The notes beneath the pieces were generated by a model, which saw only the letters and a program-made list of their open reading frames with translations, did no database searches and had not been told where the DNA came from. A stretch of 64,000 nucleotides of DNA, taken from positions 1-64,000 of the forward strand of contig CAVWFK010000013.1 of assembly GCA_963754235.1 (NCBI GenBank), in the 5' to 3' direction. This stretch comes from DATAYA01 sp963754235 (GTDB lineage: Bacteria > Pseudomonadota > Alphaproteobacteria > Acetobacterales > Acetobacteraceae). A program made the position numbers and the translations under genes. Of this stretch, positions 1 to 9,634 are shown piece by piece. Every line of letters begins with the position of its first letter. Positions within the stretch are counted from its first letter, which is position 1.

Positions 1-1280
1 ACTTGGACATCTCCGCCGGCGTGAACTCGATGTGGAGCTCGTGCAGGCCGCGCAGGACCCACGTCGGCTCGTATTCGAAACGACGGGCCGACGATGGGCC
101 GTGATGTTGCTCCGAGAGCCGGATGTCGTGCATCCGGTCCAGGATGCGCTCGATGCTCACGCGGCCTTCCGCCCGCGCCAACGGGCCACCGGGACAGGCA
201 TGGACGCCACGCCCGAACGCGATGTGGGCCTTGGCGTTGGGTCGGTCGATCCGGAATTCTGCGGGGCACTCGAAGAGCCGGGGGTCGCGGTTGGCGGCGC
301 CGTTCAGCAGCATCACCGGAGTGCCCGGGGGCGATGTCGACGCCGGCGACGTTGACATGCCGACGGGAGAGGCGGAAGTCCGCCTTGACCGGGCTCTCGA
401 TACGCAACGCCTCTTCGATGAAGCCGGGGATGCGTTCCTTGTGTTCGCGCAGCTCGTCCTGGAGCTCCGGATATTCGCACAGGTACTTCAGCCCGACCGC
501 CAACAGGCGCGCCGTCGTCTCCTGGCCGGCGGCGAAGAGGAAGGTCGCGGTCCGGACCAGGTTCGTGATGTCGGGGGTGCTCCCCTCGGGATAGGTCGCA
601 AGGGCCAGATCGGTGAGCACGTCACCCGGGGATTCTTCCGCCTGTCCTCGATGTACTGCGCGAAGTACTCGTCGAGCCAGAAGAGGGCGTTGCCGGACAT
701 CCCCTTCTGTTCCGTCCCGAGCTTGCCCGGCGTGCCGCTCAGGCCGAATCCCTCGCGGAACCGTTGGTGGTCGGCCTCGGGAACGCCCAGGACGTCGGCG
801 ACCACGAGCATGGCGAACGGCTGCGTGTACGCCTTGATGAATTCGCAGTGGCCATCAGCGACGAATTCGTCGATCTGGCTGTTGGCCAAACGCCACATGA
901 ACGCCTCGTTCTCCTTGAGCCGCTTCGGCGTCAGCAACCGCATGATCAACGCCCGTTCCTGCGTGTGTTGCGGCGGGTCCATGGTGACCATGTGCTCGTA
1001 CATCGGCAGCGATGCACGATTGCCGTCGATGATGTCGCTCACGTCGTCGCCCTCGAGCGGCACGGGAAAGTCGCGAACGGTCCGACGACCGAGTTGCAGG
1101 ACGAGAAGTCCTCGTTGTTGAAGTAGATCTGCGACGCCTCTTCGTAGCCCGAAACGGCCATGACACCGTGGTGCGCGTCGGCCGGACCGGGCATTGCGAC
1201 CGTAGATGGTCGAAATAAGGGTACGGATCCTCGTTCAGCGCCTCATCGGTGAAGAAGTCGACCGACTCGTAGTCCGCCAT
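1..1280 (-). pseudogene. Cytochrome P450, broken by several frameshifts
   Basis: Haem-thiolate monooxygenase of the soluble bacterial CYP type. Read across frames, the protein is almost complete. It starts at the ATG at 1280 behind GGAGGG (N-terminus MADYESVDFF). The I-helix motif AAGQETT lies near 525-545, the ExxR motif (EEALR) near 400-415, and the haem-binding FGRGVHACPGG near 190-225. The C-terminal end runs to about base 1. At least four single-base shifts break it, near 1190, 1065, 615 and 328; three of them are in or beside G/C runs, which looks more like indel error than old decay. The substrate is unknown. Together with the dehydrogenase at 1777-2600 it resembles actinobacterial catabolic genes and does not fit the chromosome to its right. 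Confidence 0.82.
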
Positions 1281-1417
1281 GGCAGGTCCCTCCAACGGCC
1301 ACTAGCGCTGGGCGGGTGCTCAGCGGCAATGCTGTGCGAGTGCTTAGCACGGGGTCGCCGCGAGCGTCAACGAACGGCCTGCCCCGGCCGACCGGCGGAC
1401 CTTCTTGGCGTTGCAGA

Positions 1418-1511
1418 AGCCCGGGTCACCTAGCCCGGGTCACCTCGGTAGCGGGCCGGACCGAAAGGTCGATGAGGACTGCGGGTAGCGGGCCGGACCC
1501 GAAAGGTCGAT
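1418..1511. repeat. Two short direct-repeat pairs
   Basis: The 14-base word agcccgggtcacct occurs at 1418-1431 and again at 1432-1445, back to back. A longer word reading ggtagcgggccgga and ending gaaaggtcgat occurs at 1447-1473 and, with one extra C, at 1484-1511. The copies differ only by an indel. Confidence 0.85.
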
Positions 1512-1520
1512 CGGAGCTGG

Positions 1521-1644
1521 ACGACGACCTCTCCCAGGCCCATGTCGCTCCCCTCGCTTCGGTGACGACCAATCGGCTTGCCCAGACGACGACCTCTCCC
1601 AGGCCCATTCTCCCCCTTCGGTGACGACCAATCGGCTTGCCCAG
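1521..1644. repeat. Two-copy tandem repeat, about 59-65 bp units
   Basis: Unit one (1521-1585) and unit two (1586-1644) both begin acgacgacctctcccaggcc and both end with a shared ~28-base block finishing aatcggcttgcccag. They differ by a six-base length change in the middle. Only two units are present and there is no spacer structure, so this is not a CRISPR array. Confidence 0.88.
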
Positions 1645-1776
1645 GCTGGGCCAATTCGACGGGCCTGGGCCGAATTCGACGTGGTGGCTCCGGCCAAAGC
1701 CACGACGACGAACGCCACGGTACGGCGGACGAGCGTTACGACTGGCCATCCATGAACAGCAGCAGCGCCCGCAGGG

Positions 1777-2600
1777 TCAGGCGCCCGCCAGGAAGGGGTA
1801 GATCCGGGTGAAACGGCGCCCGGCTCCTCCTCGGCGAAGCGCTGCCAGACCGAGGTGGTCACGGCCGCCGATCGTCCGTGTCGCGTCGGGCCCTGCTCCG
1901 GCAGCTTCGAGGTAGAGGCGGAGATCTTTCGCCATGAGGGTATTGGCGAACCCAGCCGCGTACCGCCCGGTGAGGACGTGTCTGGGAAACTTGTCGCTGG
2001 TCGCCTGGCTCTGTCCGCTGGACCGCGTTGAGGACCTCGAGCACGACCTCGATGTCCAGCCCCACGGAGACACAGAACGACACCGCCTCGCTGGTTGCGG
2101 CCAACACGACGGCCGAAAGGAAATTGTTGCCCAGCTTGAGCGCCTGTCCCAGGCCGGCCTCTTCGCCACGCGACGTCGCCGGTCGCTGAGTCCCACGAGC
2201 ACCGGCTCGACCGTGTCGCACACGACGAGCTCCCCGCGTACATGACGGAGAGCGTGCGTGCGCGGGCACCGGCAACCCCGCCGGACACTGGCACGTCGAC
2301 GTAGCCCATCCCGGCCGCCGACAGGAGCCTGTCGACGGATCTGGCTGCGGTCACGCCGATCGTCGAGGTGTCGATGACCGAGGCGGTACGCCGACCTGCG
2401 GTCCGGGTGATTGCCGTGGCGACCTGCTCCGACGCTGCGCCGTCGGGGAGGCTGCAGACGACGATCTCCGTCCCTTGGGCGAGTTCCTCGACACTCGACA
2501 CGAAGGTGGCGCCGGGTGGGCTGTGCTGGAGCCGGCGGCGTCGTGGCTCATTACCTCGAAGCCCGAATCGACCAAGTTGGCCGCCAGGAATCGGCACGCA
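1777..2600 (-). pseudogene. 3-hydroxyisobutyrate dehydrogenase family, 5'-truncated and frameshifted
   Basis: NAD(P)-dependent beta-hydroxyacid dehydrogenase (HIBADH/6PGDH-like; valine catabolism or a related reaction). Visible across three frames are the end of the first Rossmann strand (AANLVDSGFEVM, near 2560-2595), the substrate motif DVPVSGGVAGA (near 2285), the catalytic lysine block LKLGNNFLS (near 2125) and the C-terminus FTRIYPFLAGA, which stops at 1777. The initial NAD-binding GxGxxG is missing because the gene begins inside purD. Several internal frame changes match the damage seen in the P450. It is not functional as written. Confidence 0.8.
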
Positions 2601-2726
2601 TTCCGCGACCTCCGCGATGCCCGGATTGCCGGGTGCCGCCCACAGCTTTTGCAGCAGCGGGCTGCCCGCCAGCGCCCAGGCCAGCGCATGCTCGCGTCCG
2701 CCCGATCCCACCAGCAGCACCCGCAT
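2592..2726 (-). pseudogene. purD: purD 5' fragment (GAR synthetase), cut after ~45 codons
   Basis: Start of phosphoribosylamine-glycine ligase, purine biosynthesis step 2. The ATG at 2726 opens a protein whose first ~45 residues match the PurD N-domain (MRVLLVGSGGREHALAWAL, then APGNPGI). The frame then passes directly into the dehydrogenase sequence near 2594. The divergent partner xseA starts 50 bases away and is intact, so the right side is the native chromosome and the break is in purD. PurD is normally essential for de novo purine synthesis. Either a second copy exists elsewhere or the junction is an assembly artefact. Confidence 0.85.
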
Positions 2727-2775
2727 CGCGTCCCGCTCCCTTCGCTTGGGCGCGGCTCTAGCATAGGCTCGCGCG

Positions 2776-4245
2776 ATGAACGACCTATCCCCACCCGTCA
2801 CCAACATCCCCGAATACTCGGTCTCCGAAGTCTCCGGCGCGGTCAAGCGCACGCTGGAGGACGCGTTCGGGCGCATCCGCGTGCGCGGCGAGATCAGCGA
2901 GTTCAAGCGCCACCGCTCCGGGCATATGTATTTCTGCCTCAAGGACGAGGCGGCGAAGCTCGGGGCGGTCGTGTGGCGCAGCGGCGCGGCACGGCTCGGC
3001 CTCAAGCCCGAGGACGGGGTGGAGGTGATCGCGACCGGGCGCATCTCCTCCTACGCCGAGCGCTCGACCTATCAGCTCATCGTGGAGCGGCTGGAATACG
3101 CGGGCGAGGGCGCGCTGCTGGCTCGGATCGAGAAGCTGCGCCAGCGCCTCGCCGCCGAGGGGCTGTTCGACGCCGACCGCAAGCAGAAGCTGCCGCTGCT
3201 GCCCGCGGTGATCGGCGTCATCACCTCGCCGCAGGGTGCCGTGTTGCAGGATATCCGCACCACGATCTCCCGGCGTTTCCCGCGGCCGATCCTGCTGTGG
3301 CCGGTGTCGGTGCAGGGCGAGGGCGCGGCGGAGCGGATCGCGCGCGCCATCGCCGGCTTCGATGCGCTGGCGCCCGGCGGCCCGATCCCGCGCCCTGACG
3401 TGCTGATTGTCGCGCGCGGCGGCGGCAGCCTCGAAGACCTGATGGCGTTTAACGACGAGGCCGTGGTGCGAGCCGCCGCTGCCTGCCGCATTCCGCTGAT
3501 CTCGGCGGTCGGGCACGAGACCGATACCACCCTGATCGACCACGCGAGCGCGCGCCGCGCTCCGACTCCGACCGCCGCCGCCGAGCTCGCGGTGCCCTCG
3601 CGGGCCGAGTTGGTGGCCGATTTGCAGCAGAAGGTGGCGCGGCTCGTCGGCGCCCTCCAGCGGCTCGCGCAGCAGCGGGCGCTGGCGCTGTCGCGGGCGG
3701 TGCGGGGCTTGCCTGATCTGCCGTCGCTGCTGGGGGCGGCGCGCCAGCGGCTCGACGACCGCGCCGCGCGGCTCGACCTCGCCCTGCCCAACCTGCTCGC
3801 CGCTCGCCGGGCGGCGCTGCTGCGGGCCGAGCGGACGATGCCGGCCGCCGGAACGTTGATCGAGCGCCGCCGCGGCGGCGTGGCCGTGGCGGCAGCGCAT
3901 CTGCGTGGCGGATTGCGAGCCGCGTTGCAGGCGCGTCGGCATGCCGCTTCCGGCATTCTGGCACGGTTGTCGCCCGCGCCTCTTGCCGGCGCGGTGCGCG
4001 AGCGCCGGATGCGGCTTGAGGGTCTCGCCGCCCGGCTCGCCGGCGTTTCCTATCAGGCGGTACTGGAGCGCGGCTTCGTGCTGGTCTCCAGCGCCGAGGG
4101 ACGAACGCTCACGCGGGCCGCCGCGGTCGCGCCCGGTGCGCGGCTCTCGCTCCGGTTCGCCGACGGAACGGTTTCTGCCCGAGCCGAGGCCGGCACCAAG
4201 GAAGCCGCCGCCGTGCCCGGGCGGCAGCGGAGCCTTGGCCTGTGA
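2776..4245 (+). CDS. xseA: Exodeoxyribonuclease VII large subunit
   Basis: Catalytic large subunit of exonuclease VII, which degrades single-stranded DNA from both ends to short oligonucleotides; it acts in the cytoplasm with several XseB subunits. The 489-residue protein is slightly longer than the usual ~450. An N-terminal OB-fold spans about residues 15-110. The catalytic core follows, with GVITSPQGAV at ~147-156, ARGGGSLEDL near 217 and AVGHETDTTLID near 245, then a long Ala/Arg-rich helical part and a C-terminal subdomain. The start is the ATG at 2776. The stop overlaps the GTG start of dut (GTGA), suggesting coupled translation. xseB is not in the window. Confidence 0.96.
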   Translation: MNDLSPPVTNIPEYSVSEVSGAVKRTLEDAFGRIRVRGEISEFKRHRSGHMYFCLKDEAAKLGAVVWRSGAARLGLKPEDGVEVIATGRISSYAERSTYQLIVERLEYAGEGALLARIEKLRQRLAAEGLFDADRKQKLPLLPAVIGVITSPQGAVLQDIRTTISRRFPRPILLWPVSVQGEGAAERIARAIAGFDALAPGGPIPRPDVLIVARGGGSLEDLMAFNDEAVVRAAAACRIPLISAVGHETDTTLIDHASARRAPTPTAAAELAVPSRAELVADLQQKVARLVGALQRLAQQRALALSRAVRGLPDLPSLLGAARQRLDDRAARLDLALPNLLAARRAALLRAERTMPAAGTLIERRRGGVAVAAAHLRGGLRAALQARRHAASGILARLSPAPLAGAVRERRMRLEGLAARLAGVSYQAVLERGFVLVSSAEGRTLTRAAAVAPGARLSLRFADGTVSARAEAGTKEAAAVPGRQRSLGL

Positions 4246-4713
4246 CTGGATCGCCCGAGATCGAACTCTGCGTGCTCGACCCGCGCCTGCACGAATGGGG
4301 GCTGCCCGCCTACCAAAGTGCCATGGCGGCGGCGATCGACCTTCATGCCTGCCTCGATGCGCCCGTTGTGCTTCTTCCGCAGGGCGCGCCGGCGCTGATC
4401 GGGGCGGGGTTCGCGCTGCACATCGCCGATCCCGGCTTTGCGGCGCTGGTGCTGCCGCGCTCGGGGCTGGGCCACCGGAAGGGCCTGGTGCTCGGCAACC
4501 TCGTCGGTCTGATCGACCCCGACTACACCGGCCCGATCCTGGTCAGCGCCTGGAACCGCAGCGCCGCCGGCACGCCGCCGCTGGTCATCGAACCCGGCGA
4601 GCGGTTCGCGCAGCTTCTGTTCGTTCCGGTTGTCCGGCCGCGGTTGCGCAGCGTCGCGGCGTTCTCGGCCGCGAGCGGGCGCGGCGCCGGCGGGTTCGGC
4701 TCGACGCGGCTGA
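4242..4713 (+). CDS. dut: dUTP diphosphatase; stop lost by a one-base insertion
   Basis: Homotrimeric dUTPase: dUTP to dUMP plus diphosphate, keeping uracil out of DNA and supplying dTMP synthesis. All five family motifs are visible: AAIDLHA (~30), PRSGLGHRKGL (~72), GLIDPDYTGP (~89), GERFAQLLFVPV (~119) and RGAGGFGST (~147). It starts with GTG, overlapping the xseA stop. As written the frame has no stop until 5939 and runs across the next gene. Removing one base near 4706 (acgcggctga to acgggctga) restores the normal ending GST-G-stop at 4713, giving 156 residues, the usual size. The extra base is most likely an error. Confidence 0.93.
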
Positions 4714-4794
4714 GCGTCACGCAACCGCCACGCCGCGGGCTGACAAGCGGGGGCGGGGCTGGGCTAGAGGCGGCGCAGCATCCCGGACACGCCC

Positions 4795-6518
4795 ATGTCG
4801 GAGACCACCTTCCCGGCCATCGCCTCCGCCCGAAGGCTGCCGAACCTGCTCGATCTGGCGGCGATGATCTGCATCTTCGGCCTCGGTGCCGCGCTGATCT
4901 CGGGCGCCCGCGGCACCCTCGCTCCGCTCGCCGTCACCGAGGCGACGGCGATCCATCTCCACCCATCGTCGCTGCCCTACTACGCACTGCGCACCACGAT
5001 GCGCATGTTCGCGGCCCTCGTTTGCTCGCTCCTCTTCACCTTCACCTACGCGACCTGGGCGGCGAAAAGCCGGCGCGCGGGCATGATCCTGGTGCCGGTG
5101 CTCGACATCCTGCAATCGGTGCCGATCCTGGGCTTCCTCTCGTTCACCGTCGTCTTCTTCATGGGCCTGTTCCCGGGCCGCGTGCTGGGCGCGGAGCTGG
5201 CCGCGATCTTCGCGATCTTCACCAGCCAGGCCTGGAACATGGCGTTCAGCCTGTATCAGTCGCTGACCACGCTGCCCGCCGATCTCGACGAGGCGGCGCG
5301 CGCCTTCCGGCTCTCGCCCTGGCAGCGCTTCTGGCGGCTGGAGGTGCCGTTCGCCGTGCCCGGTCTGGTGTGGAACACCATGCTCTCGATGTCCGGCGGC
5401 TGGTTCTTCGTCGTCGCCTCCGAGGCGGTCTCGGTCGGCAACACCACCTGGAAGCTGCCGGGCATCGGCTCCTACGTGGCCCTCGCGCTGGAGCGGCGCG
5501 ACATCGGCGCCGTGTTCGAGGCGATCGGGGCGATGCTGGTCGTGATCCTGCTCTACGATCAGCTCCTGTTCCGCCCGCTGGTCGCCTGGTCGGCAAAGTT
5601 CCGCTTCGAGGTGGTGGCGGGCGAGGACACGGGCGACCCGTGGCTGCTCGCACTGCTGCGGCGGACGCAATTGCTGCGCGCCGCATCGGACGCGATGGGC
5701 GGCGTGTTCTTCTGGGTGAGCGGGATGCGGCTTGCCAGGACGCGCGCGGCGCGCGAGCATCCGCACTGGCGGTCGCGGGCGGCCGATTTGGTGTGGCTCG
5801 CCGTGGTGGCGGCGGCGATCGCGCTGGCGGCGGCGCGCATCGTGGACTTCGTCGCCGGCGCGCTGCACTGGCACGATGTATTCACCGCCGTGACTCGACG
5901 GTTGCTTCACGCTGCTGCGGGTGCTGCTGGTCGTCGTGATCTCGGCCGCGGTGTGGGTGCCGCTCGGGGTCTGGTTCGGGCTGCGGCCGCGCTGGGCGCG
6001 GTGGGCGCAGCCGGTGGCGCAGTTCCTGGCCGCGTTCCCGGCCAATCTCTTCTTCCCCCTGTTCGTCGTCGTGATCGTGCATTTCGTGCTCGATCCCGAC
6101 ATCTGGCTCACGCCGCTGATGCTGCTCGGCACGCAATGGTACATCCTGTTCAACGTCATCGCGGGTGCCGCTGCCTTTCCGGGCGATCTGAAGGAAGCGA
6201 CGGCCAATTTCCGTGTGGGAGGCAAGCTGTGGTGGCGCCGCGTGATGCTGCCCGGCATCCTGCCCTATCTCGTCACCGGCGCGATCACGGCGAGCGGCAA
6301 TGCCTGGAATACGGCGATCGTTGCCGAGGTCGCGTCTTGGGGCAAGACCAAGCTGGTCGCGCACGGGCTGGGCGCCTATATCGCGCAGGCGAGCGATGCC
6401 GGCGACACGCCGCGCATCCTGCTCGGCGTCGCGGTGATGTCGGGCTTCGTGCTGGCCTTCAACCGGCTGCTGTGGCGGCCGTTCTATGCCTATCAGCAGC
6501 CGCCGCATGACCCTCTGA
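4795..6518 (+). CDS. ABC transporter permease, fused double domain, with frameshift
   Basis: Inner-membrane permease of the NitT/TauT-like importer class, with two BPD_transp_1 halves in one chain of about 570 residues. The first half carries the EAA-type coupling loop DEAARAFRLSPWQRF; the second carries KEATANFRVGGKLWWRR. Many hydrophobic helices are evident. A one-base insertion near 5892 (gtgActc) breaks the frame between the halves; correcting it joins VFTAV to LDGCFTLLRV. After that the frame stays open into the ATPase. A TGA at 6516-6518, one frame away, gives a plausible natural end. No substrate-binding protein lies beside it, so the substrate is unknown. Confidence 0.85.
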
Positions 6519-6529
6519 CCGGAGCCCGG

Positions 6530-7873
6530 ATGGACACCATCGTCGCGACCACGGCCGGCGCCCTGCTCGATGTCCGCGGCGTGCGCCAGGCCTACCACAA
6601 GGATAGCGCCGCCGATCTCGTGGTGCTGGACCAGGTGGATTTGCGCATCGCCCCCGGCGAGATCGTGGGCCTGCTCGGCCGCTCCGGGTCGGGGAAATCG
6701 ACCCTGCTGCGCATCGTGGCCGGGCTGCTGACGCCCTCCGGCGGCGAGGTCTTCTGGCGCGGTGCCAGGCTGCACGGCCCGGCCGAGGGGGTGGCGATGG
6801 TGTTCCAGAGCTTCGCCCTGTTCCCGTGGCTGACGGTGCAGGAAAATGTCGAGCTCGGCCTGGAGGCGCTGCGGGTGGCGAAGGCCGAACGCAAGGCGCG
6901 GGCGGAGGCGGCGATCGACCTGATCGGCCTCGGCGGCTACGACAGCGCCTATCCCAAGGAATTGTCGGGGGGGATGCGCCAGCGCGTCGGCCTCGCGCGC
7001 GCGCTCGTCGTGCATCCCGATCTGCTGCTGATGGACGAGCCGTTCAGCGCGCTCGACGTGCTGACCGCCGAGACGCTGCGCACCGACCTGATCGACCTCT
7101 GGATGGAGCACCGGCTGCCGGTGAAGTCGATCCTGATGGTGACGCACAATATCGAGGAGGCGGTGCTGATGTGCGACCGCATCCTGGTCTTCTCCGCCAA
7201 TCCCGGCCGGGTCGCGAGCGAGATGCGGGTGCCGTTCGCGCATCCGCGCAACCGGCTCGATCCGGCGTTCCGGCAGATGGTGGACGACATCTACGCGCTG
7301 CTGACGCGCCGCCAGCCGGCACCCGCGCCGCGGCCGGTGGGCGCGCCGCCGCAGATCGGGCTGGCGCTGCATCCGCTCTCGATCAACCTGCTCGCCGGCA
7401 TGTTGGAGACGCTGGCGGCGCCGCCATACAATGGCCGCGCCGACCTCCCGGCACTCGCCGACGCCTTGCAGCTGGAGGCCGACGAGCTGCTGCCGCTGGG
7501 GGAGGCGCTGCAATTGCTGCATTTCGCGGTGCTGGAGGAGGGCGACATGCGCCTGACCGACACCGGGCGGCGGTTCGCCGAGGCGGATACCGATACCCGC
7601 AAGGCGCTGTTCGCGCGCGCGCTCGGCGCCTACGTGCCGCTCGCCGCCCTGATCCACGACGAGGTGCACGAGCGGCGCAACCACCGGGTCTCGGCGGCGC
7701 GCTTCCGCGACGACCTCGAGGAGCACATGTCGCCCGACTACGCCGATGAGACGCTGAAGGCGGTGATCGGCTGGGGCCGCTACGCCGACCTCTACGCCTA
7801 TGACGAGGAGGCCGATCAGTTCTTCCTGGAGGAGGATCAGCAGGTGGAGCTTCCCCAAGCCCGCGCCGGGTGA
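6530..7873 (+). CDS. ABC transporter ATPase with C-terminal AAA-associated domain
   Basis: ATPase partner of the preceding permease. Start is the ATG at 6530 behind GGAG (6521-6524). The 447-residue protein has Walker A GRSGSGKST (~50-58), a Q-loop (MVFQSFALFPW), signature LSGGMRQR, Walker B LLLMDEP and the switch histidine in MVTHNIEEA. From about residue 290 to the end is a non-ATPase domain resembling the AAA-associated C-terminal domain found in this transporter subtype, ending in a run rich in Tyr, Asp and Glu. The upstream frame is open into this gene, so a permease-ATPase fusion cannot be excluded, but the ribosome site argues for a separate start. Confidence 0.9.
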   Translation: MDTIVATTAGALLDVRGVRQAYHKDSAADLVVLDQVDLRIAPGEIVGLLGRSGSGKSTLLRIVAGLLTPSGGEVFWRGARLHGPAEGVAMVFQSFALFPWLTVQENVELGLEALRVAKAERKARAEAAIDLIGLGGYDSAYPKELSGGMRQRVGLARALVVHPDLLLMDEPFSALDVLTAETLRTDLIDLWMEHRLPVKSILMVTHNIEEAVLMCDRILVFSANPGRVASEMRVPFAHPRNRLDPAFRQMVDDIYALLTRRQPAPAPRPVGAPPQIGLALHPLSINLLAGMLETLAAPPYNGRADLPALADALQLEADELLPLGEALQLLHFAVLEEGDMRLTDTGRRFAEADTDTRKALFARALGAYVPLAALIHDEVHERRNHRVSAARFRDDLEEHMSPDYADETLKAVIGWGRYADLYAYDEEADQFFLEEDQQVELPQARAG

Positions 7874-7932
7874 CAATGTTCCGCCTCGACCCGGGGCCGG
7901 ACCCCGGGCGCCACGCCAGGGAGAGAACAGCG

Positions 7933-9532
7933 ATGCTGACCCGCCGCGCCATGATCGCCGCCACGGCGACCGCGCCATTCCTCGACTACGCCGCCGTCGA
8001 CACAGGCCTGGGCCGCGACGCCAAAGCAGGTGGTCGTGATGGTCAAGCAGATCGACGACATCATCAGCTTCGATCCCGCGGAGGCCTACGAGTTCTCCGA
8101 CAACGAGGTGGACGGCAACTGCTACCGCAAGCTGGTGGCACCCGACCTGACCAGCGGCACCGGTCTCGTCGGCGACCTCGCCGAGAAATGGGACGTGAGC
8201 TCGGACGGGCTGACCTTCACCTTCCATCTGCGCGGCGACGCGCATTTCGACAGCGGCAAGCCGGTCACGGCCGAGGACGCCGCGTTCTCGCTGCACCGCG
8301 TGGTGCTGCTCAACAAGACGCCGGGCTTCATCGTCACGCAGTTCGGCTTTTCCAAGGACAACGTGACCAAGCTGATCCAGGCGAAAGATGCCCGCACGCT
8401 CGAGGTGAAGCTGCCCTCGGCGCAGGCGACGACCTTCGTGCTCTATTGCCTTTCGGCCAATGTCGGCAGCATCGTCGAGAAGGCAGCGGCGATGGCGCAC
8501 CAGTCCGGCGACGACATGGGCAACGGCTGGCTCAAGACGCACAGCGCCGGCGCTGGTCCCTATAAGCTCACGTCGTGGGCGGCGAGCGATCACGTGATCA
8601 TCGACGCCAATCCCCATTCCGGCATCAAGGCCGGCGCGAAGCGCGTCGTGATCCGGCACGTGAAGGATCCGGCGGCGCAGCTCCTGCTGCTGCAGAAGGG
8701 CGACGCCGACATCGCGCGCGATCTGCAGGCCGACCAGCTCAAGACGATCAAGGGCAACGCGGCGTATCACCTGGTGACGGCCAAGCAGGGCACGTCGATG
8801 TACATCGCGATGAACCAGTCGATGCCGCAGCTCGCCAAGCCGCAGGTCCATCAGGCGATCAAGTGGGCGATCAACTACGACGCGATCGCGACCAACATCA
8901 CACCGACCACCTGGACCGTCGATCAGTCGTTCCTGCCCGAGGGGCTGCCCGGCGCGCTCACCCAGCAGCCGTTCAAGAAGGACCCGGCGAAGGCAAAGCA
9001 ATTGCTGGCGGCGGCGGGGCTGCCCGACGGCTTCGCGGTCACGATGGACTACATCTCCGCCTCGCCGTCCAGCGAGATCGCCCAGGCCGTGCAGCGGATC
9101 TTGGCGAAATCGGCATCAAGGTCACGCTGCTGCCGGGCGAGCAGAAGCAGGTCATCACCAAGACCCGCGCGCGCACGCACCAGCTCGCCATGCTGGTCTG
9201 GGGGACCGACTATTTCGATCCCAACTCGAACGCGCAGGCCTTCTGCGCCAACCCCGATGACAGCAACAGCAGCGCGCTCAAGATCCTTGCCTGGCGCAGC
9301 CACTTCGCCGACAAGCAGCTCACCGAGGAGGCGGCGGCGGCGGCGAAGGAGCTCGACGGCAAGAAGCGCATCGCACTCTACCAGGAGATGCAGCAGCAGT
9401 TCATGGCAGGTCGCGCCGTTCGCGATGCTGCTGCAGAAGAACGAGGTCGCCGTGCTGCGCAAGGCCGTCACCGGCCTCAGGCTGGGGCCGATGCCCGACT
9501 ACACCAAATACGCGGCGATCGAGAAGGCCTGA
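7933..9532 (+). CDS. Peptide/Opp-type ABC substrate-binding protein, three frameshifts
   Basis: Periplasmic solute-binding protein family 5 (oligopeptide, dipeptide or nickel type), receptor of the importer encoded downstream. A twin-arginine-like or Sec leader (MLTRRAMIAA) precedes the mature start ATPKQVVVMVKQID. Characteristic features are the entry segment IISFDPAEAYEF, LAEKWDVSSDGLTFTFHLR, PAQLLLLQKGDADIA, and the C-terminal LGPMPDYTKYAAIEKA. Frame changes occur near 8018, 9102 (a base missing) and 9405 (an extra G after ATG); correcting them gives one continuous ~530-residue protein. The ligand is not predictable from sequence alone. Confidence 0.88.
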
Positions 9533-9557
9533 CGCGCTGCACGATCGTGCTTCCCTC

Positions 9558-9589
9558 CGGCCCGGCAGGCTCGCTATCCTGCCGGGCCG
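9558..9589 (+). promoter_or_regulatory. Intercistronic hairpin between binding protein and permease
   Basis: A 12-bp perfect inverted repeat, cggcccggcagg / cctgccgggccg, with an 8-base loop lies between the stop of the binding protein and the first permease. Hairpins in this position in ABC operons commonly stabilise the 5' message or dampen downstream transcription, giving more receptor than permease. That role is inferred; no T-run follows. Confidence 0.6.
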
Positions 9590-9634
9590 TGCAGGCGCGG
9601 CGCGGACCGGCGCCGCCGAGGAGGGATCGACCCG

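Larger units (their letters stand above)
1281..1776. other. Gene-free gap with tandem and direct repeats
   Basis: No convincing coding sequence in about 500 bases between the P450 and dehydrogenase remnants. The stretch from 1418 to 1644 is made of short direct repeats, described separately. No promoter or terminator could be placed with confidence. Confidence 0.6.

Noticed and set aside
1418..1644. Repeats as a possible CRISPR array
   Set aside because: Only two units, units abut without unique spacers, and there are no cas genes.
1440..3044. A single 534-codon minus frame covering purD and dehydrogenase parts
   Set aside because: It is an accidental join: upstream it is antisense to xseA, the middle mixes two unrelated protein families, and the downstream end is out-of-frame sequence.
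5882..9001. A 1039-codon minus frame opposite the transporter genes
   Set aside because: Composition is His/Arg/Gln-rich shadow text with no family motif; the plus strand encodes clear transporter proteins.
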